This document shows positions 1 through 8,412 of a DNA stretch of 64,000 bases, one piece after another. The first letter of the stretch is position 1, and each line of letters opens with the position of its first letter. Source of the DNA: Ruminococcus sp. (GTDB lineage Bacteria > Bacillota > Clostridia > Oscillospirales > Ruminococcaceae); assembly GCA_019420505.1 (NCBI GenBank), contig JAHZHC010000027.1, positions 184,584 through 248,583 of the forward strand. Direction: 5' to 3'. Made by a program: the position numbers and the translations under genes. The notes beneath the pieces are model-generated. The model saw only the letters and a program-made list of their open reading frames with translations. It had not been told where the DNA came from and did not search any database.

Positions 1-314
1 CATATCCAACAGTAACTGCAAATACATATCTTCCTGTTGTTACAAGCTTCAAAGCTACAGCAGATATAAACAGTGTGAAGCTTACATGGAATAAGGTAAG
101 CGGAGCACAGGGATATGTGGTATATTGGTATGACACAGCCAAGAAATCATTTGTCAGGGTAACCAAAACAGCAAGCAATGTGAATACATATACGGTAACA
201 AAGCTTGCGGAGGGAACAGAGCATAAATTTGCAATACGTGCATACAAAACGATAAACGGAAAAGAAGTTCTGAGCAAAACATATCCGATAGCTGAATGCA
301 GGATAAAGAGATAA
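1..314 (+). CDS. C-terminal part of a fibronectin type III domain protein (5' end outside window)
   Basis: The reading frame is open from the left edge (codons from base 3) to the TAA at 312-314, so only the last ~103 residues are present. They form one fibronectin type III-like beta-sandwich: V-T-S-F-K-A lead-in, a KLTWN strand, the G-Y-x-V-Y-W strand, a T-Y-T-V-T-K-L strand and the closing F-A-I-R-A-Y strand. Such domains are usually tandem, extracellular spacers in secreted or wall-bound enzymes of gut Clostridia. Nothing in this fragment shows a catalytic or anchoring module, so the function of the whole protein is unknown. Confidence 0.75.
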   Translation, partial: YPTVTANTYLPVVTSFKATADINSVKLTWNKVSGAQGYVVYWYDTAKKSFVRVTKTASNVNTYTVTKLAEGTEHKFAIRAYKTINGKEVLSKTYPIAECRIKR

Positions 315-386
315 ATATAGAGGATTTTTCTGATTTATCTTATTGTAGGACGCAGAATTTAAACCTATTGAATTTAAAAAAAATAT

Positions 387-424
387 AAGCAAAACGACCA
401 AGATTGCTCTTGGCCGTTTTGCTT
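387..424. terminator. Bidirectional rho-independent terminator
   Basis: A 17-bp stem (AAGCAAAACGACCAAGA against its complement, one mismatch) with a TTGC loop lies between the fibronectin protein and the oppositely oriented DUF6465 gene. A T-rich run follows on the minus side (complement of 373-386) and a shorter one on the plus side, so it can serve both genes. Confidence 0.8.
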
Positions 425-492
425 ACATAAATTTTTTCAAGTCAAAGTGTAATTGTTTTGTTAATTAAAAAATAATCCCTGAGCTGTTGAAA

Positions 493-852
493 TTAAAGTT
501 CAACTTTTCCTGTTGTTTTTCCGTTAACAACATAATATGCAGCGTTTTCATCAGGCTTGACATAAACGTTGATTGATCTTAAACAGCCCTTATTGTTAGC
601 CTTAAAGTCGGCTTTTGCAGATGCGATAACGGCATCAATTTCAACTTCCTTGCCGGCAAACTGTAAAATAACATTTTCTTTTTTTACTTCTGTTTTAGTA
701 ACAGCTTTCTTAGCAGAAGCTTTTTTTGCGGCAGGTTTCTTGTCATAAGCTTTTTTTTCTGTTGTTGCAGCAGTTTTTTTAGATGCCGGAGCTTTTACAG
801 CACTTTCAGTTTTTCTTGCTTCTTCAGTGACAGCTTTTTTTGTTGCGGGCAT
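493..852 (-). CDS. Lys/Ala-rich basic protein, DUF6465-like
   Basis: 119 residues. The first ~60 are low-complexity and rich in Lys, Ala and Thr (PAAKKASAKKA-type runs), resembling histone H1-like tails of bacterial nucleoid proteins. The last ~60 form a compact domain (NVILQFAGKEVEI, then INVYVKPDENAAYYVVNG) that I recognise as DUF6465-like in Clostridia. The start has a good ribosome site (AAAGGAG) and lies 30 bases after the HU gene with no terminator between, so both are probably one transcript. DNA binding is inferred from the basic tail and the HU partner; no function is established from the sequence. Confidence 0.7.
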   Translation of the reverse strand: MPATKKAVTEEARKTESAVKAPASKKTAATTEKKAYDKKPAAKKASAKKAVTKTEVKKENVILQFAGKEVEIDAVIASAKADFKANNKGCLRSINVYVKPDENAAYYVVNGKTTGKVEL

Positions 853-882
853 ATTAAATTCTCCTTTTCTACCTGTTAAAAA

Positions 883-1158
883 TTACTTATCAACAGCTTC
901 CTTAAGAGTTTTACCTGCTTTAAATGCAGGAACTTTTTTAGCAGGAACATGAATCGGTTCCTTTGTAGCAGGGTTGATTGCGTCCTTAGCAGCCCTGTCT
1001 CTTACTTCAAAAGTACCGAAGCCTGTGATTGTAATTTTTTCACCATTTGACAAAGCTTCTGTAATTGTATCGATTACAGCGCTGAAACATTTTTCAGCAT
1101 CCTTTTTTGTACAGGAAGCTTTTTCTGCGACAGCAGCAATGATTTCTGATTTTGTCAT
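883..1158 (-). CDS. hup: HU family DNA-binding protein
   Basis: 91-residue histone-like protein that bends and compacts DNA as a dimer. It shows the alpha-helical N-terminus MTKSEIIAAVAEKA, the GFGTFEVRDR signature, and the arm segment with N-P-A-T followed by the conserved VPAFKAGKTLKEAV end. The ATG at 1158-1156 was chosen over one five codons upstream because GGAGG (complement of 1167-1171) sits 8 bases before it. A consensus promoter precedes it, and the Lys/Ala-rich DUF6465-like gene follows in the same operon. Confidence 0.95.
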   Translation of the reverse strand: MTKSEIIAAVAEKASCTKKDAEKCFSAVIDTITEALSNGEKITITGFGTFEVRDRAAKDAINPATKEPIHVPAKKVPAFKAGKTLKEAVDK

Positions 1159-1190
1159 TATAATAACCTCCAAATTTGATTTCTGCTTGT

Positions 1191-1219
1191 ATTATAGCTT
1201 ATTTTACGCTGCTTGTCAA
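1191..1219 (-). promoter_or_regulatory. Sigma-A promoter of the HU operon
   Basis: On the minus strand TTGACA (complement of 1214-1219) and TATAAT (complement of 1191-1196) are separated by exactly 17 bases, a perfect consensus, about 35 bases upstream of the HU start. Confidence 0.85.
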
Positions 1220-1505
1220 ACATTTGCAAGTGTTTTCACCGCTTTGTAACAATATTTGTTGTTTTATATAAAATCACTATAGTTGTATACCATATATTTT
1301 GTATTAATTAACACAAAACGGCTCGCAAATATTTGAAAAAACGGTGACTCTAATTTTATTTATTATTAGTATAGTTTTCTTGTTTATTCACATTTTGATC
1401 AAGATTTGATTTGATTATTTTTTGTTCATATGTCATGAAAAAATCGCTTTTTGTATATACTTTATAAAATTTTGGAAAATAAACAGCTGTTTTTGAAAAT
1501 AATGC

Positions 1506-1534
1506 TTGACTTTTCAGGAAAAAAGCACTATAAT
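1506..1534 (+). promoter_or_regulatory. Sigma-A promoter of secDF
   Basis: TTGACT (1506-1511) and TATAAT (1529-1534) with a 17-base spacer. It lies about 70 bases before the GTG start at 1601 and rules out the longer reading frame as the true protein. Confidence 0.85.
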
Positions 1535-1600
1535 AGTAAAGTGATTATGTGCGGCAAATGTATTATTATATTTGCTAATAAAATATTAGGAGGATTAATT

Positions 1601-3952
1601 GTGCGCCGAACAAAAAAACCAGTGTTTTTCATCGTGTTGGTATGTATAATTGCGTTTGCAGGACTTACATATGCGGGAATACATACTCAATATGGAGACA
1701 TAAAAACAACATACATTAAAAGTGTGGACGAAATTCGTTGGGGTATTGATATTCAGGGCGGAGTTAACGCCACATTTGAACCGGCTGACGGTTACGATGC
1801 TACAGACAAGGAAATGGATGCGGCTAAAGCAACCATTGAACAGCGTCTTGTAAGTCTTAACATTACCGATAGTGAGGTTTATGTTGATTATACCACTGAC
1901 AAGGTTATGGTTTCATTCCCATGGCAGGCAGGCGAAGAGGATTTTGATCCGGAAGCTGCTGTTGCTGAACTGGGTGAAACGGCTTTGCTGACATTCAGAG
2001 AGGGTTCTGAAGAAACAGGAGAAACTGTTCTTACAGGTACGGATGTTGATAAAGCGGAAGCCGCACAGTTTACTAATGACAACGGACAGGTTGAATATGT
2101 TGTAAGCCTTGATTTGAAGGAAAACGGCAGACAGGCTTTTTCTGACGCAACAACTAAGCTTTCTGCTAACAAGGGCGTTATTTCAATCTGGATGGATGAT
2201 AAATGTATATCATCACCTACTGTAAACGAGCCTATTACCGGAGGAAAATGTCAGATTTCCGGAAGCAGTGCAAATCCGTTTACATATGAATCTGCAAAGG
2301 CTTTGGCTGATAAGATCAACGCAGGTTCTCTTCCTTTCAAGCTTGAAACAACAAGCAACAATATTATTTCTGCTACTCTTGGTGAGGGTGCAAGAAATGC
2401 AATGGTTATTGCCGGAGCGATTGCGTTCCTTATCATTGCACTTTATATGATTTTCATTTATAAGCTTCCGGGATTTGTGGCAGCAATTGCTTTGTTCGGA
2501 CAGGTAGTCGGAACTATTGCTTGCGTTTCCGGTTTCTTTGGAAATATCGAAAGCTTTACGCTAACTATTCCGGGTATTGCGGGTATCATACTTGCAATAG
2601 GTATGGGTGTTGACGCCAATGTTATCACTGCTGAGCGTATCAAGGAAGAGCTTAATAACGGCAAGACCCTGAACGGCGCCATTGAAATGGGCTACAAGAG
2701 AGCATGGTCTGCTGTATTTGACAGTAACATCACTGTTGTATTTGTAGCTGTTATACTGATGGGTGCTTTCGGACCGACAGACAGTGTTTTCGGAACACTT
2801 CTCAAGCCGTTGTTTGCTGCATTCGGTGCATCAACTGCCGGTACGATTTACTCTTTGGGTTACACTTTGCTTGTAGGTATTATCCTTAACTTTGTGTTTG
2901 GTATATTCTGTTCAAGACTTATGCTTTCTTCACTTTCAAAGTTCAAGTGCTTTAAAAAGCGTTCACTTTACGGTGCAAAGGAAGAGGTTAAAGAGCGCAA
3001 ACCTTTGAATGTTTATGGACACAGAAAGATTTTCTATACAGTATCATGTGTTCTTATTGCAATTTTTGCTGTTCTTACATTAGTTATAAAGGCGAATGTT
3101 GCTATTGAATTCAAGGGCGGTACAATTATCACTTATACATATGAGGGCGATATTGATACAAATGAGGTTGCAAGCACAGTAAAAGACTCCATTGATGAAA
3201 CTGCAATAGTTACTACAGGTACTAATTTTGCAAGCGATGATACAACTGTTAAGCTTCAGTTTGCTTCAAAGGAAGGTATCAGCGAACAGAAGCAGAACAC
3301 GCTTAAAGCTGCACTTGAAGAGAAGTTTGCGGATAATAAGCTTGAATTGCTTGAATCCAGTGATGTAGCGGCTTCAAACGGTATTAATTTCTTCTTCAAA
3401 TGTCTTGTTGCCTGTGCATTTGCAGCGGTAGTAACAATTATCTACATTGGCTTCAGATTTAAGAAGATCGGCGGTCTTTCGGCTGGATGCTTCTCAGTAG
3501 TGGCACTTCTTCACGATATGTGTATGGTATATGGTTGCTTTGTGATTTGCAGATTTGATATAAATGCAAACTTTATGGCTGTATTGCTTACAATTCTGGG
3601 TTATTCAATTAATGCTACGATCATTATTTATGACCGTATCAGAGAAAACCGCAGACTTTACGGCAGAAGGATGGAGATTACTGATTTGGTTAACCAGTCA
3701 ATAACTCAGACTTTAGGCCGTTCGATCCATACAACTGTTACGACAGTTATGGCGATGGCAACTGTTTGTATTGTATGTGCAATTTTCGGAATCACATCAA
3801 TTATCAGCTTTGCATTCCCATTGATCATTGGTATGCTTGCAGGTGTATATTCATCAAACTGTATTGCTCCGACTCTTTGGGTAATGTGGCAGAAGCATGT
3901 TGAAAAGAAAAAGAACCTTAATAAAGGTTCAAAGAAAACAGCTAAAGCTTAA
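1601..3952 (+). CDS. secDF: Fused protein translocase subunit SecDF
   Basis: 783 residues. SecD and SecF use the proton motive force to help complete secretion through SecYEG. The order is an N-terminal transmembrane helix (FFIVLVCIIAFAGL), the periplasmic-type P1 domain with GIDIQGGVNA, a block of SecD helices with GMGVDANVI, then the SecF half with its own first helix, the EFKGGT motif and the signature IYDRIRENRR. Fusion into one chain is common in Gram-positive bacteria. The start is the GTG at 1601, with AGGAGG at 1589-1594 and the promoter at 1506-1534. It is a single-gene unit ended by a strong terminator. Confidence 0.95.
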   Translation: MRRTKKPVFFIVLVCIIAFAGLTYAGIHTQYGDIKTTYIKSVDEIRWGIDIQGGVNATFEPADGYDATDKEMDAAKATIEQRLVSLNITDSEVYVDYTTDKVMVSFPWQAGEEDFDPEAAVAELGETALLTFREGSEETGETVLTGTDVDKAEAAQFTNDNGQVEYVVSLDLKENGRQAFSDATTKLSANKGVISIWMDDKCISSPTVNEPITGGKCQISGSSANPFTYESAKALADKINAGSLPFKLETTSNNIISATLGEGARNAMVIAGAIAFLIIALYMIFIYKLPGFVAAIALFGQVVGTIACVSGFFGNIESFTLTIPGIAGIILAIGMGVDANVITAERIKEELNNGKTLNGAIEMGYKRAWSAVFDSNITVVFVAVILMGAFGPTDSVFGTLLKPLFAAFGASTAGTIYSLGYTLLVGIILNFVFGIFCSRLMLSSLSKFKCFKKRSLYGAKEEVKERKPLNVYGHRKIFYTVSCVLIAIFAVLTLVIKANVAIEFKGGTIITYTYEGDIDTNEVASTVKDSIDETAIVTTGTNFASDDTTVKLQFASKEGISEQKQNTLKAALEEKFADNKLELLESSDVAASNGINFFFKCLVACAFAAVVTIIYIGFRFKKIGGLSAGCFSVVALLHDMCMVYGCFVICRFDINANFMAVLLTILGYSINATIIIYDRIRENRRLYGRRMEITDLVNQSITQTLGRSIHTTVTTVMAMATVCIVCAIFGITSIISFAFPLIIGMLAGVYSSNCIAPTLWVMWQKHVEKKKNLNKGSKKTAKA

Positions 3953-3976
3953 TCTTTTAATACGTTCATTTTATTA

Positions 3977-4019
3977 GAAAAACAGGGAATAGTCTTTTTA
4001 AGACTTTCCCTGTTTTTTG
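3977..4019 (+). terminator. Terminator of secDF
   Basis: Stem AAACAGGGAA-AGTCTT / AAGACT-TTCCCTGTTT with a T-run directly after it. It ends three bases before the stop of the convergent XRE gene and may serve both strands. Confidence 0.85.
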
Positions 4020-4021
4020 TA

Positions 4022-4240
4022 TTATAAATTTTTATAAGACGTCATATTGTCTGTTAGTCCAAGAATATAGTCTACATTTGTTTTATGGAACTTTGCTAAC
4101 GAAATCAGTACTGTCGTAGGAATGTCGTTTTCCCCTGTTTCGTATTTTGAATAACCGGTTTGTGACATATTAAGTATTCTTGCCATTTGCGTTTGATTCA
4201 TGTCCTTGTCTTCACGAAGATTTCTTATCCTTGTATACAT
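4022..4240 (-). CDS. XRE-family helix-turn-helix regulator
   Basis: 72-residue one-domain HTH_3 protein: RIRNLREDKDMNQTQMARIL forms helices 1-2, MSQTGYSKYETG the recognition helix, and IPTTVLISLAKFHKTNVDYILG the closing helices typical of small Cro/CI regulators. The ATG at 4240 was chosen over an upstream GTG that overlaps the ribosome site GAGGTG. A near-palindromic operator overlapping a rightward promoter lies 31-70 bases upstream, so autoregulation is likely. A paralogue of the same size is at 28418-28627 and shares the YILxL end. Confidence 0.9.
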   Translation of the reverse strand: MYTRIRNLREDKDMNQTQMARILNMSQTGYSKYETGENDIPTTVLISLAKFHKTNVDYILGLTDNMTSYKNL

Positions 4241-4270
4241 TAAAAAAATCACCTCGTATTTATTATAGGT

Positions 4271-4315
4271 AATCTGTTTCAGGGTATTGACATTTAACCT
4301 GAAATAGATTATAAT
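4271..4315. promoter_or_regulatory. Operator and rightward promoter upstream of the XRE gene
   Basis: Inverted repeat AATCTGTTTCAGGGT (4271-4285) and AACCTGAAATAGATT (4296-4310), 13 of 15 paired. The 10-base loop and right arm carry a plus-strand promoter: TTGACA at 4287-4292 and TATAAT at 4310-4315, spacer 17. A minus-strand TATAAT lies at 4261-4266 (complement). A dimeric XRE repressor binding here would control both its own gene and the rightward transcript. Confidence 0.7.
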
Positions 4316-4441
4316 ATATCCAAAGATAAGAATAATATGTTTATAATTCTAATAATTGGAGTAGTTTTTTAAGAAAAAACGATTGTTTAGTTTGTTTATG
4401 TCGCTGAATATCTTGTAATGCTGTTTCCGATTGTTACGTTT

Positions 4442-4613
4442 TCAGGACTTGAACAATAAAAAACGCACCATCTCCAATATTTTTAATGATTTCTCATAAA
4501 TAATTGACGGAATTGTTAGTTCTAAAAAGCCGGTATAATCGGTTTCTGCAACAGTTCCATCATCAAGAGGTTCGTATTCATAATCCCCTTATGTGCCATA
4601 TCATCAGACATAG
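4442..4613 (-). pseudogene. Decayed coding remnant of unknown family
   Basis: On the minus strand a clean coding-like stretch reads GDYEYEPLDDGTVAETDYTG, then FLELTIPSIIYEKSLKILEM and a TGA at 4444-4442. An in-frame TAA breaks it upstream near 4590, but another frame reads LPAMSDDMAHKGI just before, as expected from one frameshift. There is no start codon with a ribosome site. I do not recognise the family. This may be chance, but the acidic, non-repetitive composition looks protein-derived. Confidence 0.35.
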
Positions 4614-4671
4614 CAGGCAAAAATTCAACCAACTTACGCTAAAAGGAGTTGGTGCGTTTTTCATTGTTTAA
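4449..4671. repeat. 223-base element with 27-base terminal inverted repeats
   Basis: The left end 4449-4475 (TTGAACAATAAAAAACGCAC, continuing CATCTCC) pairs with 4645-4671 at 24 of 27 positions. Size and ends resemble a miniature inverted-repeat element, although no target-site duplication was identified. It also contains a decayed minus-strand coding stretch. The right arm can instead pair locally (ACCAACT / AGTTGGT, then GCGTTTTT) as a terminator-like hairpin. Confidence 0.5.
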
Positions 4672-4725
4672 TATATTGATTACGTCAAAAAATTTTATTG
4701 CTTAAAATGTGAAGGTTAAATAAGT

Positions 4726-4760
4726 AAAAAAACTCAGGATCATATACCCTGAGTTTTTTT
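4726..4760. terminator. Hairpin terminator upstream of lepA
   Basis: AAAAAACTCAGG / CCTGAGTTTTTTT stem with an 8-9 base loop and runs of A before and T after, so it can work in both directions. It insulates lepA from the upstream rightward promoter at 4287. Confidence 0.75.
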
Positions 4761-4771
4761 ATGTTCTTAAA

Positions 4772-4800
4772 TTGACAACGGTTAATATCCGTGATATAAT
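4772..4800 (+). promoter_or_regulatory. Sigma-A promoter of the lepA operon
   Basis: TTGACA (4772-4777) and TATAAT (4795-4800), spacer 17, about 48 bases before the lepA start. Confidence 0.9.
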
Positions 4801-4847
4801 ATTTTATTATGGAAAAGTATACACATTTCGGAAAGAGGACTATATAA

Positions 4848-6647
4848 ATGAATGAGAACAATATCAGAAATTTTTGCATTGTTGCACATATAGATCACGG
4901 AAAATCTACTCTTGCTGACCGAATTCTTGAACTGACTTCTACTGTTGAACTGCGTGAAATGGAGGATCAGCTGCTTGATAATATGGATATTGAGCGTGAA
5001 AGAGGGATTACCATAAAAGCCCGTGCCGTTAGACTGAATTATCGTGCCGAGAACGGAGAGGATTATGTTTTTAATCTCATTGATACTCCGGGACACGTGG
5101 ATTTTAACTACGAGGTTTCAAGGTCGCTTGCGGCTTGTGAGGGTGCGATACTTGTAGTTGATGCATCACAGGGTATTGAAGCACAGACTCTTGCAAATAC
5201 TTATCTTGCCATCGAGCATGATCTTGAGGTGCTTCCGGTGGTAAATAAAATTGACTTGCCGTCGGCAGACCCTGAACGTGCCTGCAATGAAGTTGAAAAT
5301 GTTATTGGTATTCCAGCAATGGACGCACCGAGAGTCTCCGCAAAGATGGGTACAAATATCCGTGAGGTTCTGGAACGTGTAATTACCGATATTCCTGCAC
5401 CAAAGGGCGATGATAATGCTCCGTTGAAGGCGCTCATTTTTGACAGCTATTATGACCAGTATAAAGGCGTTATTATATATGTCAGAGTGAAGGAAGGACA
5501 CCTGAAAGCAGGAGATACAATAAAGCTTATGGCAACAGGTGCGGAATTCCAGACTGTTGAAGTCGGATATATGGGTGCAAAGGATCTTGTTCCTGTAGGC
5601 GAGCTTCATGCCGGTGAGGTAGGATATATTGCCGCTTCAATTAAATATATCGGTGACACTCGTGTGGGAGATACTGTTACAACAACGGAAAATCCCTGTG
5701 ATGAACCGCTTTCGGGATATAAGAAAGTAAATCCTATGGTCTATTCGGGAATTTATCCTGTGGACGGTGCGAAATATCCCGATCTGCGTGACGCTCTCGA
5801 AAAGCTTATGCTCAATGATGCATCTTTGTCTTTTGAACCTGAGACATCAATTGCTTTGGGGTTTGGATTCAGATGTGGATTTCTGGGATTGCTTCATATG
5901 GAAATTATTCAGGAACGTCTTGAAAGAGAGTATAATCTTGACTTGATTACAACAGCACCGTCAGTTATTTATAAAGTTAATCTTACCGACGGTTCGACTA
6001 TTTATATAGATAATCCGACCAATTATCCTGATCCTGCGTTGATTTTATCTGCGGAAGAACCAATGGTTACGGCACATATTTTAACACCGTCGGATTTTGT
6101 CGGGAATATTATGGAGCTTTGTCAGGATAGGCGAGGTGTTTTCAAGGATATGAAATATCTTGATGAAACACGTGTAGATCTGCATTATGAGCTTCCTCTC
6201 AATGAAATTGTATATGATTTCTTTGATGCGCTTAAATCGAGAACTAAAGGATATGCCTCTTTTGACTATGAAATGCTTGGGTATGCACCGAGTAAATTGG
6301 TTAAGCTTGATATTTTGCTTAACGGTGATGTAGTGGATGCACTGTCGTTTATTGTTCACACTGATAAGGCATATTCAAGGGGCAGACGTATTGCTGAAAA
6401 ATTAAAGGAGAATATTCCAAGACAGCTTTTTGAAGTGCCTATACAGGCGGCAATTGGAGGAAAAGTTATTGCAAGAGAAACTGTCAAGGCTATGAGAAAG
6501 GACGTTCTCGCTAAATGCTATGGCGGAGATATAACGAGAAAGAAAAAACTTCTTGAAAAACAGAAAGAGGGTAAAAAGCGTATGCGTCAGCTCGGTTCGG
6601 TGGAAGTACCGCAGGAGGCGTTTATGTCTGTTCTGAAATTAGATTAG
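4848..6647 (+). CDS. lepA: Elongation factor 4 (LepA), ribosome-associated GTPase
   Basis: 599 residues, the usual family length. LepA is a translational GTPase related to EF-G that acts on stalled or mispositioned ribosomes. G1 is AHIDHGKST, the switch region has ERERGITIKA, G3 is DTPGHVDF, and G4 is NKIDLP. Domain II and the EF-G-like domains follow, with GFRCGFLGLLHMEI and the LepA-specific C-terminus (CYGGDITRKKKLLEKQKEGK). RBS AGAGGA precedes the ATG. It heads an operon with a membrane protein gene and hemW. Confidence 0.97.
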   Translation: MNENNIRNFCIVAHIDHGKSTLADRILELTSTVELREMEDQLLDNMDIERERGITIKARAVRLNYRAENGEDYVFNLIDTPGHVDFNYEVSRSLAACEGAILVVDASQGIEAQTLANTYLAIEHDLEVLPVVNKIDLPSADPERACNEVENVIGIPAMDAPRVSAKMGTNIREVLERVITDIPAPKGDDNAPLKALIFDSYYDQYKGVIIYVRVKEGHLKAGDTIKLMATGAEFQTVEVGYMGAKDLVPVGELHAGEVGYIAASIKYIGDTRVGDTVTTTENPCDEPLSGYKKVNPMVYSGIYPVDGAKYPDLRDALEKLMLNDASLSFEPETSIALGFGFRCGFLGLLHMEIIQERLEREYNLDLITTAPSVIYKVNLTDGSTIYIDNPTNYPDPALILSAEEPMVTAHILTPSDFVGNIMELCQDRRGVFKDMKYLDETRVDLHYELPLNEIVYDFFDALKSRTKGYASFDYEMLGYAPSKLVKLDILLNGDVVDALSFIVHTDKAYSRGRRIAEKLKENIPRQLFEVPIQAAIGGKVIARETVKAMRKDVLAKCYGGDITRKKKLLEKQKEGKKRMRQLGSVEVPQEAFMSVLKLD

Positions 6648-6722
6648 AGGGAATATGATTTCAGATTTTTGTCTATAAATTATATAGAAAGATTTTACAA
6701 CAACAAAATGAAAGGAAAACTC

Positions 6723-7202
6723 ATGAACGATGTGCAGAAAACATTAAAATATTCTTTGGTTTTCGGACTGACCGGTGCGGTATTTATACCGTTATTTTAT
6801 GAGGTGTATGCGAATATATCAAAAACCGCAGGTCTTGTTCTTATAGCTGTTTGGGCGGCTGCGGCCGGTGTAAAGCTATCTGCTGAAAAGTTGAAATACG
6901 GTATATTGGGTGCTACAGCATGCCTCGCATATACCGGTGTGTTAGGAATAGTTTGCTATACTGTTATTCATCCGGCAGCAGTGAGTTTTCTTAACGCTCA
7001 TGCGGAGTATATACAGCTTTCCCTGGAAGAACAAGCTTGGTTTTTGTTATATGCGGCTTTGATCGGATTCTGTATGTATCTTATTTGTGCTGCAAGGCGG
7101 GGACTTATGAAAGCGGCAAGCCTTATTAAGGGTAACGGAGATAAAGCGGCAGCTTATATTCAGGACGCTTTTGACGATTATAACGGAGAAGACGATAAAT
7201 GA
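6723..7202 (+). CDS. Hypothetical membrane protein, four predicted helices
   Basis: 159 residues with hydrophobic segments near 11-30, 36-52, 57-78 and 100-120 and a charged tail ending FDDYNGEDDK. The ATG at 6723 was chosen because AAAGGA lies 6 bases upstream; an in-frame start at 6669 has no such site. It follows lepA by 75 bases and its stop overlaps the hemW start by 4 bases (ATGA), so it is translationally coupled to hemW. I do not recognise the family. Confidence 0.75.
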   Translation: MNDVQKTLKYSLVFGLTGAVFIPLFYEVYANISKTAGLVLIAVWAAAAGVKLSAEKLKYGILGATACLAYTGVLGIVCYTVIHPAAVSFLNAHAEYIQLSLEEQAWFLLYAALIGFCMYLICAARRGLMKAASLIKGNGDKAAAYIQDAFDDYNGEDDK

Positions 7203-8305
7203 GTACAGGAGTTTATGTTCACATTCCTTTTTGCCTCAGAAAATGTCCGTATTGCGACTTTTATTCTGTTGAATATAACGAGGAATCGGCAGACAGGTAT
7301 GTGAAAGCGCTGTGCAGACATATAGGTGAGTTTAAGCAGAGAAATGTAAGTGTTGACACGGTTTATTTCGGCGGGGGTACGCCGTCGCTTCTCACACCTG
7401 ATCAGATTTACAGCATTTTATCTGCCGTAAATTGTAGTTTTAATGTCAGAAATGCTGAAATTACGTTAGAAGCAAATCCTTCGTCTGTTAATTATGATAA
7501 GCTCTGTGAATATAAATCAGCGGGTGTCAACAGGATTTCGTTTGGTGTTCAATCGGCAGATAACAGACAGCTTGAGTTCCTTGGAAGACTTCACGACTTT
7601 GACGGTGCTTCCAGGGCTGTATATGATGCTCGGAGAGCCGATATTGATAATATCTCCTGTGATATAATGTTAGGACTTTCTGGTCAGGATATGCATTCTC
7701 TGAATGCTACTATTGATAGAATTACTGCCTTGCCTGTAACACATATTTCCGCATATATGTTAAAAATAGAAAAGGGTACGGCTTTTGATTCTGAAATAAT
7801 CAGAAAATCAATAGCTGATGAAGATTTGCTGTGCGATATGTACCTGAATACTGTGGAACGATTGGAATCATACGGTTTTGAACAGTATGAGATTTCAAAT
7901 TTTGCAAAATCGGGATATTTCAGCAGGCATAATCTGAAATACTGGTCGGGTGAAGAATATATTGGCTTCGGACCTGCTTCACATTCGTTTTTTGACGGAC
8001 AGCGTTTCTGTTCACCAAGGAATATTGAAAAATATATAGAAAATCCCTCAGATTCAAAATTGATAACAGAAAATGATCCTGACAAAGCAGAAGAATATGT
8101 TATGCTTTCACTGCGTCTTAAACGTGGTATAAATCTTGTCAGAGTTCTCGAGTACGGCGGAGAAGAGCTTGCTGAAAACATAAAAAACAAGGCCGGTATG
8201 TATGCCGGATGTGGCTTGTGTGTTGTCAGCGGCGATAATATAATCCTCACTCCTAAAGGATTTTTGGTTTCAAACAGTATCATTGCATCGTTTTTGGATA
8301 AATAA
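7199..8305 (+). CDS. hemW: Radical SAM heme chaperone HemW (oxygen-independent coproporphyrinogen oxidase-like)
   Basis: 368 residues. The radical SAM cluster motif CLRKCPYC (C12, C16, C19) is followed by the HemW/HemN features VYFGGGTPSLL, LEANPSS, and RISFGVQSA. The chain has the shorter length of HemW rather than HemN and lacks the N-terminal extension of true coproporphyrinogen dehydrogenases. HemW binds and delivers heme; it is often next to lepA in Firmicutes, as here. No heme synthesis genes are nearby. Confidence 0.92.
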   Translation: MSTGVYVHIPFCLRKCPYCDFYSVEYNEESADRYVKALCRHIGEFKQRNVSVDTVYFGGGTPSLLTPDQIYSILSAVNCSFNVRNAEITLEANPSSVNYDKLCEYKSAGVNRISFGVQSADNRQLEFLGRLHDFDGASRAVYDARRADIDNISCDIMLGLSGQDMHSLNATIDRITALPVTHISAYMLKIEKGTAFDSEIIRKSIADEDLLCDMYLNTVERLESYGFEQYEISNFAKSGYFSRHNLKYWSGEEYIGFGPASHSFFDGQRFCSPRNIEKYIENPSDSKLITENDPDKAEEYVMLSLRLKRGINLVRVLEYGGEELAENIKNKAGMYAGCGLCVVSGDNIILTPKGFLVSNSIIASFLDK

Positions 8306-8412
8306 AATTTAAAATCTTAATTGTTTTTTAACACTATTGATTTTTTATAAAATATAGTTTAAAATAATTATTGTAAATAAAGTGCCTGACAGATGTTACA
8401 GGAGGAGTTATA

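Larger units (their letters stand above)
1159..1600. other. Divergent intergenic region between HU and secDF
   Basis: 442 bases without a credible gene. It holds the HU promoter (1191-1219) and the secDF promoter (1506-1534). The stretch 1250-1500 is AT-rich and I see no conserved RNA or repeat in it. The plus-strand reading frame running through 1451-1600 is an upstream extension of secDF and contains that gene's promoter, so it is not translated from 1451. Confidence 0.6.
4253..4847. other. 595-base intergenic region before lepA
   Basis: It contains the XRE operator and promoter (4271-4315), a 223-base element with terminal inverted repeats (4449-4671), a terminator (4726-4760) and the lepA promoter (4772-4800). 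No intact gene is seen between 4316 and 4725; the coding-like stretch inside the element is listed separately as a pseudogene. Confidence 0.6.

Noticed and set aside
1451..1600. In-frame N-terminal extension of SecDF from 1451
   Set aside because: Contains the consensus promoter at 1506-1534; the GTG at 1601 has a proper ribosome site.
4685..5609. Minus-strand frames opposite lepA
   Set aside because: Shadows of the strongly conserved lepA coding strand.
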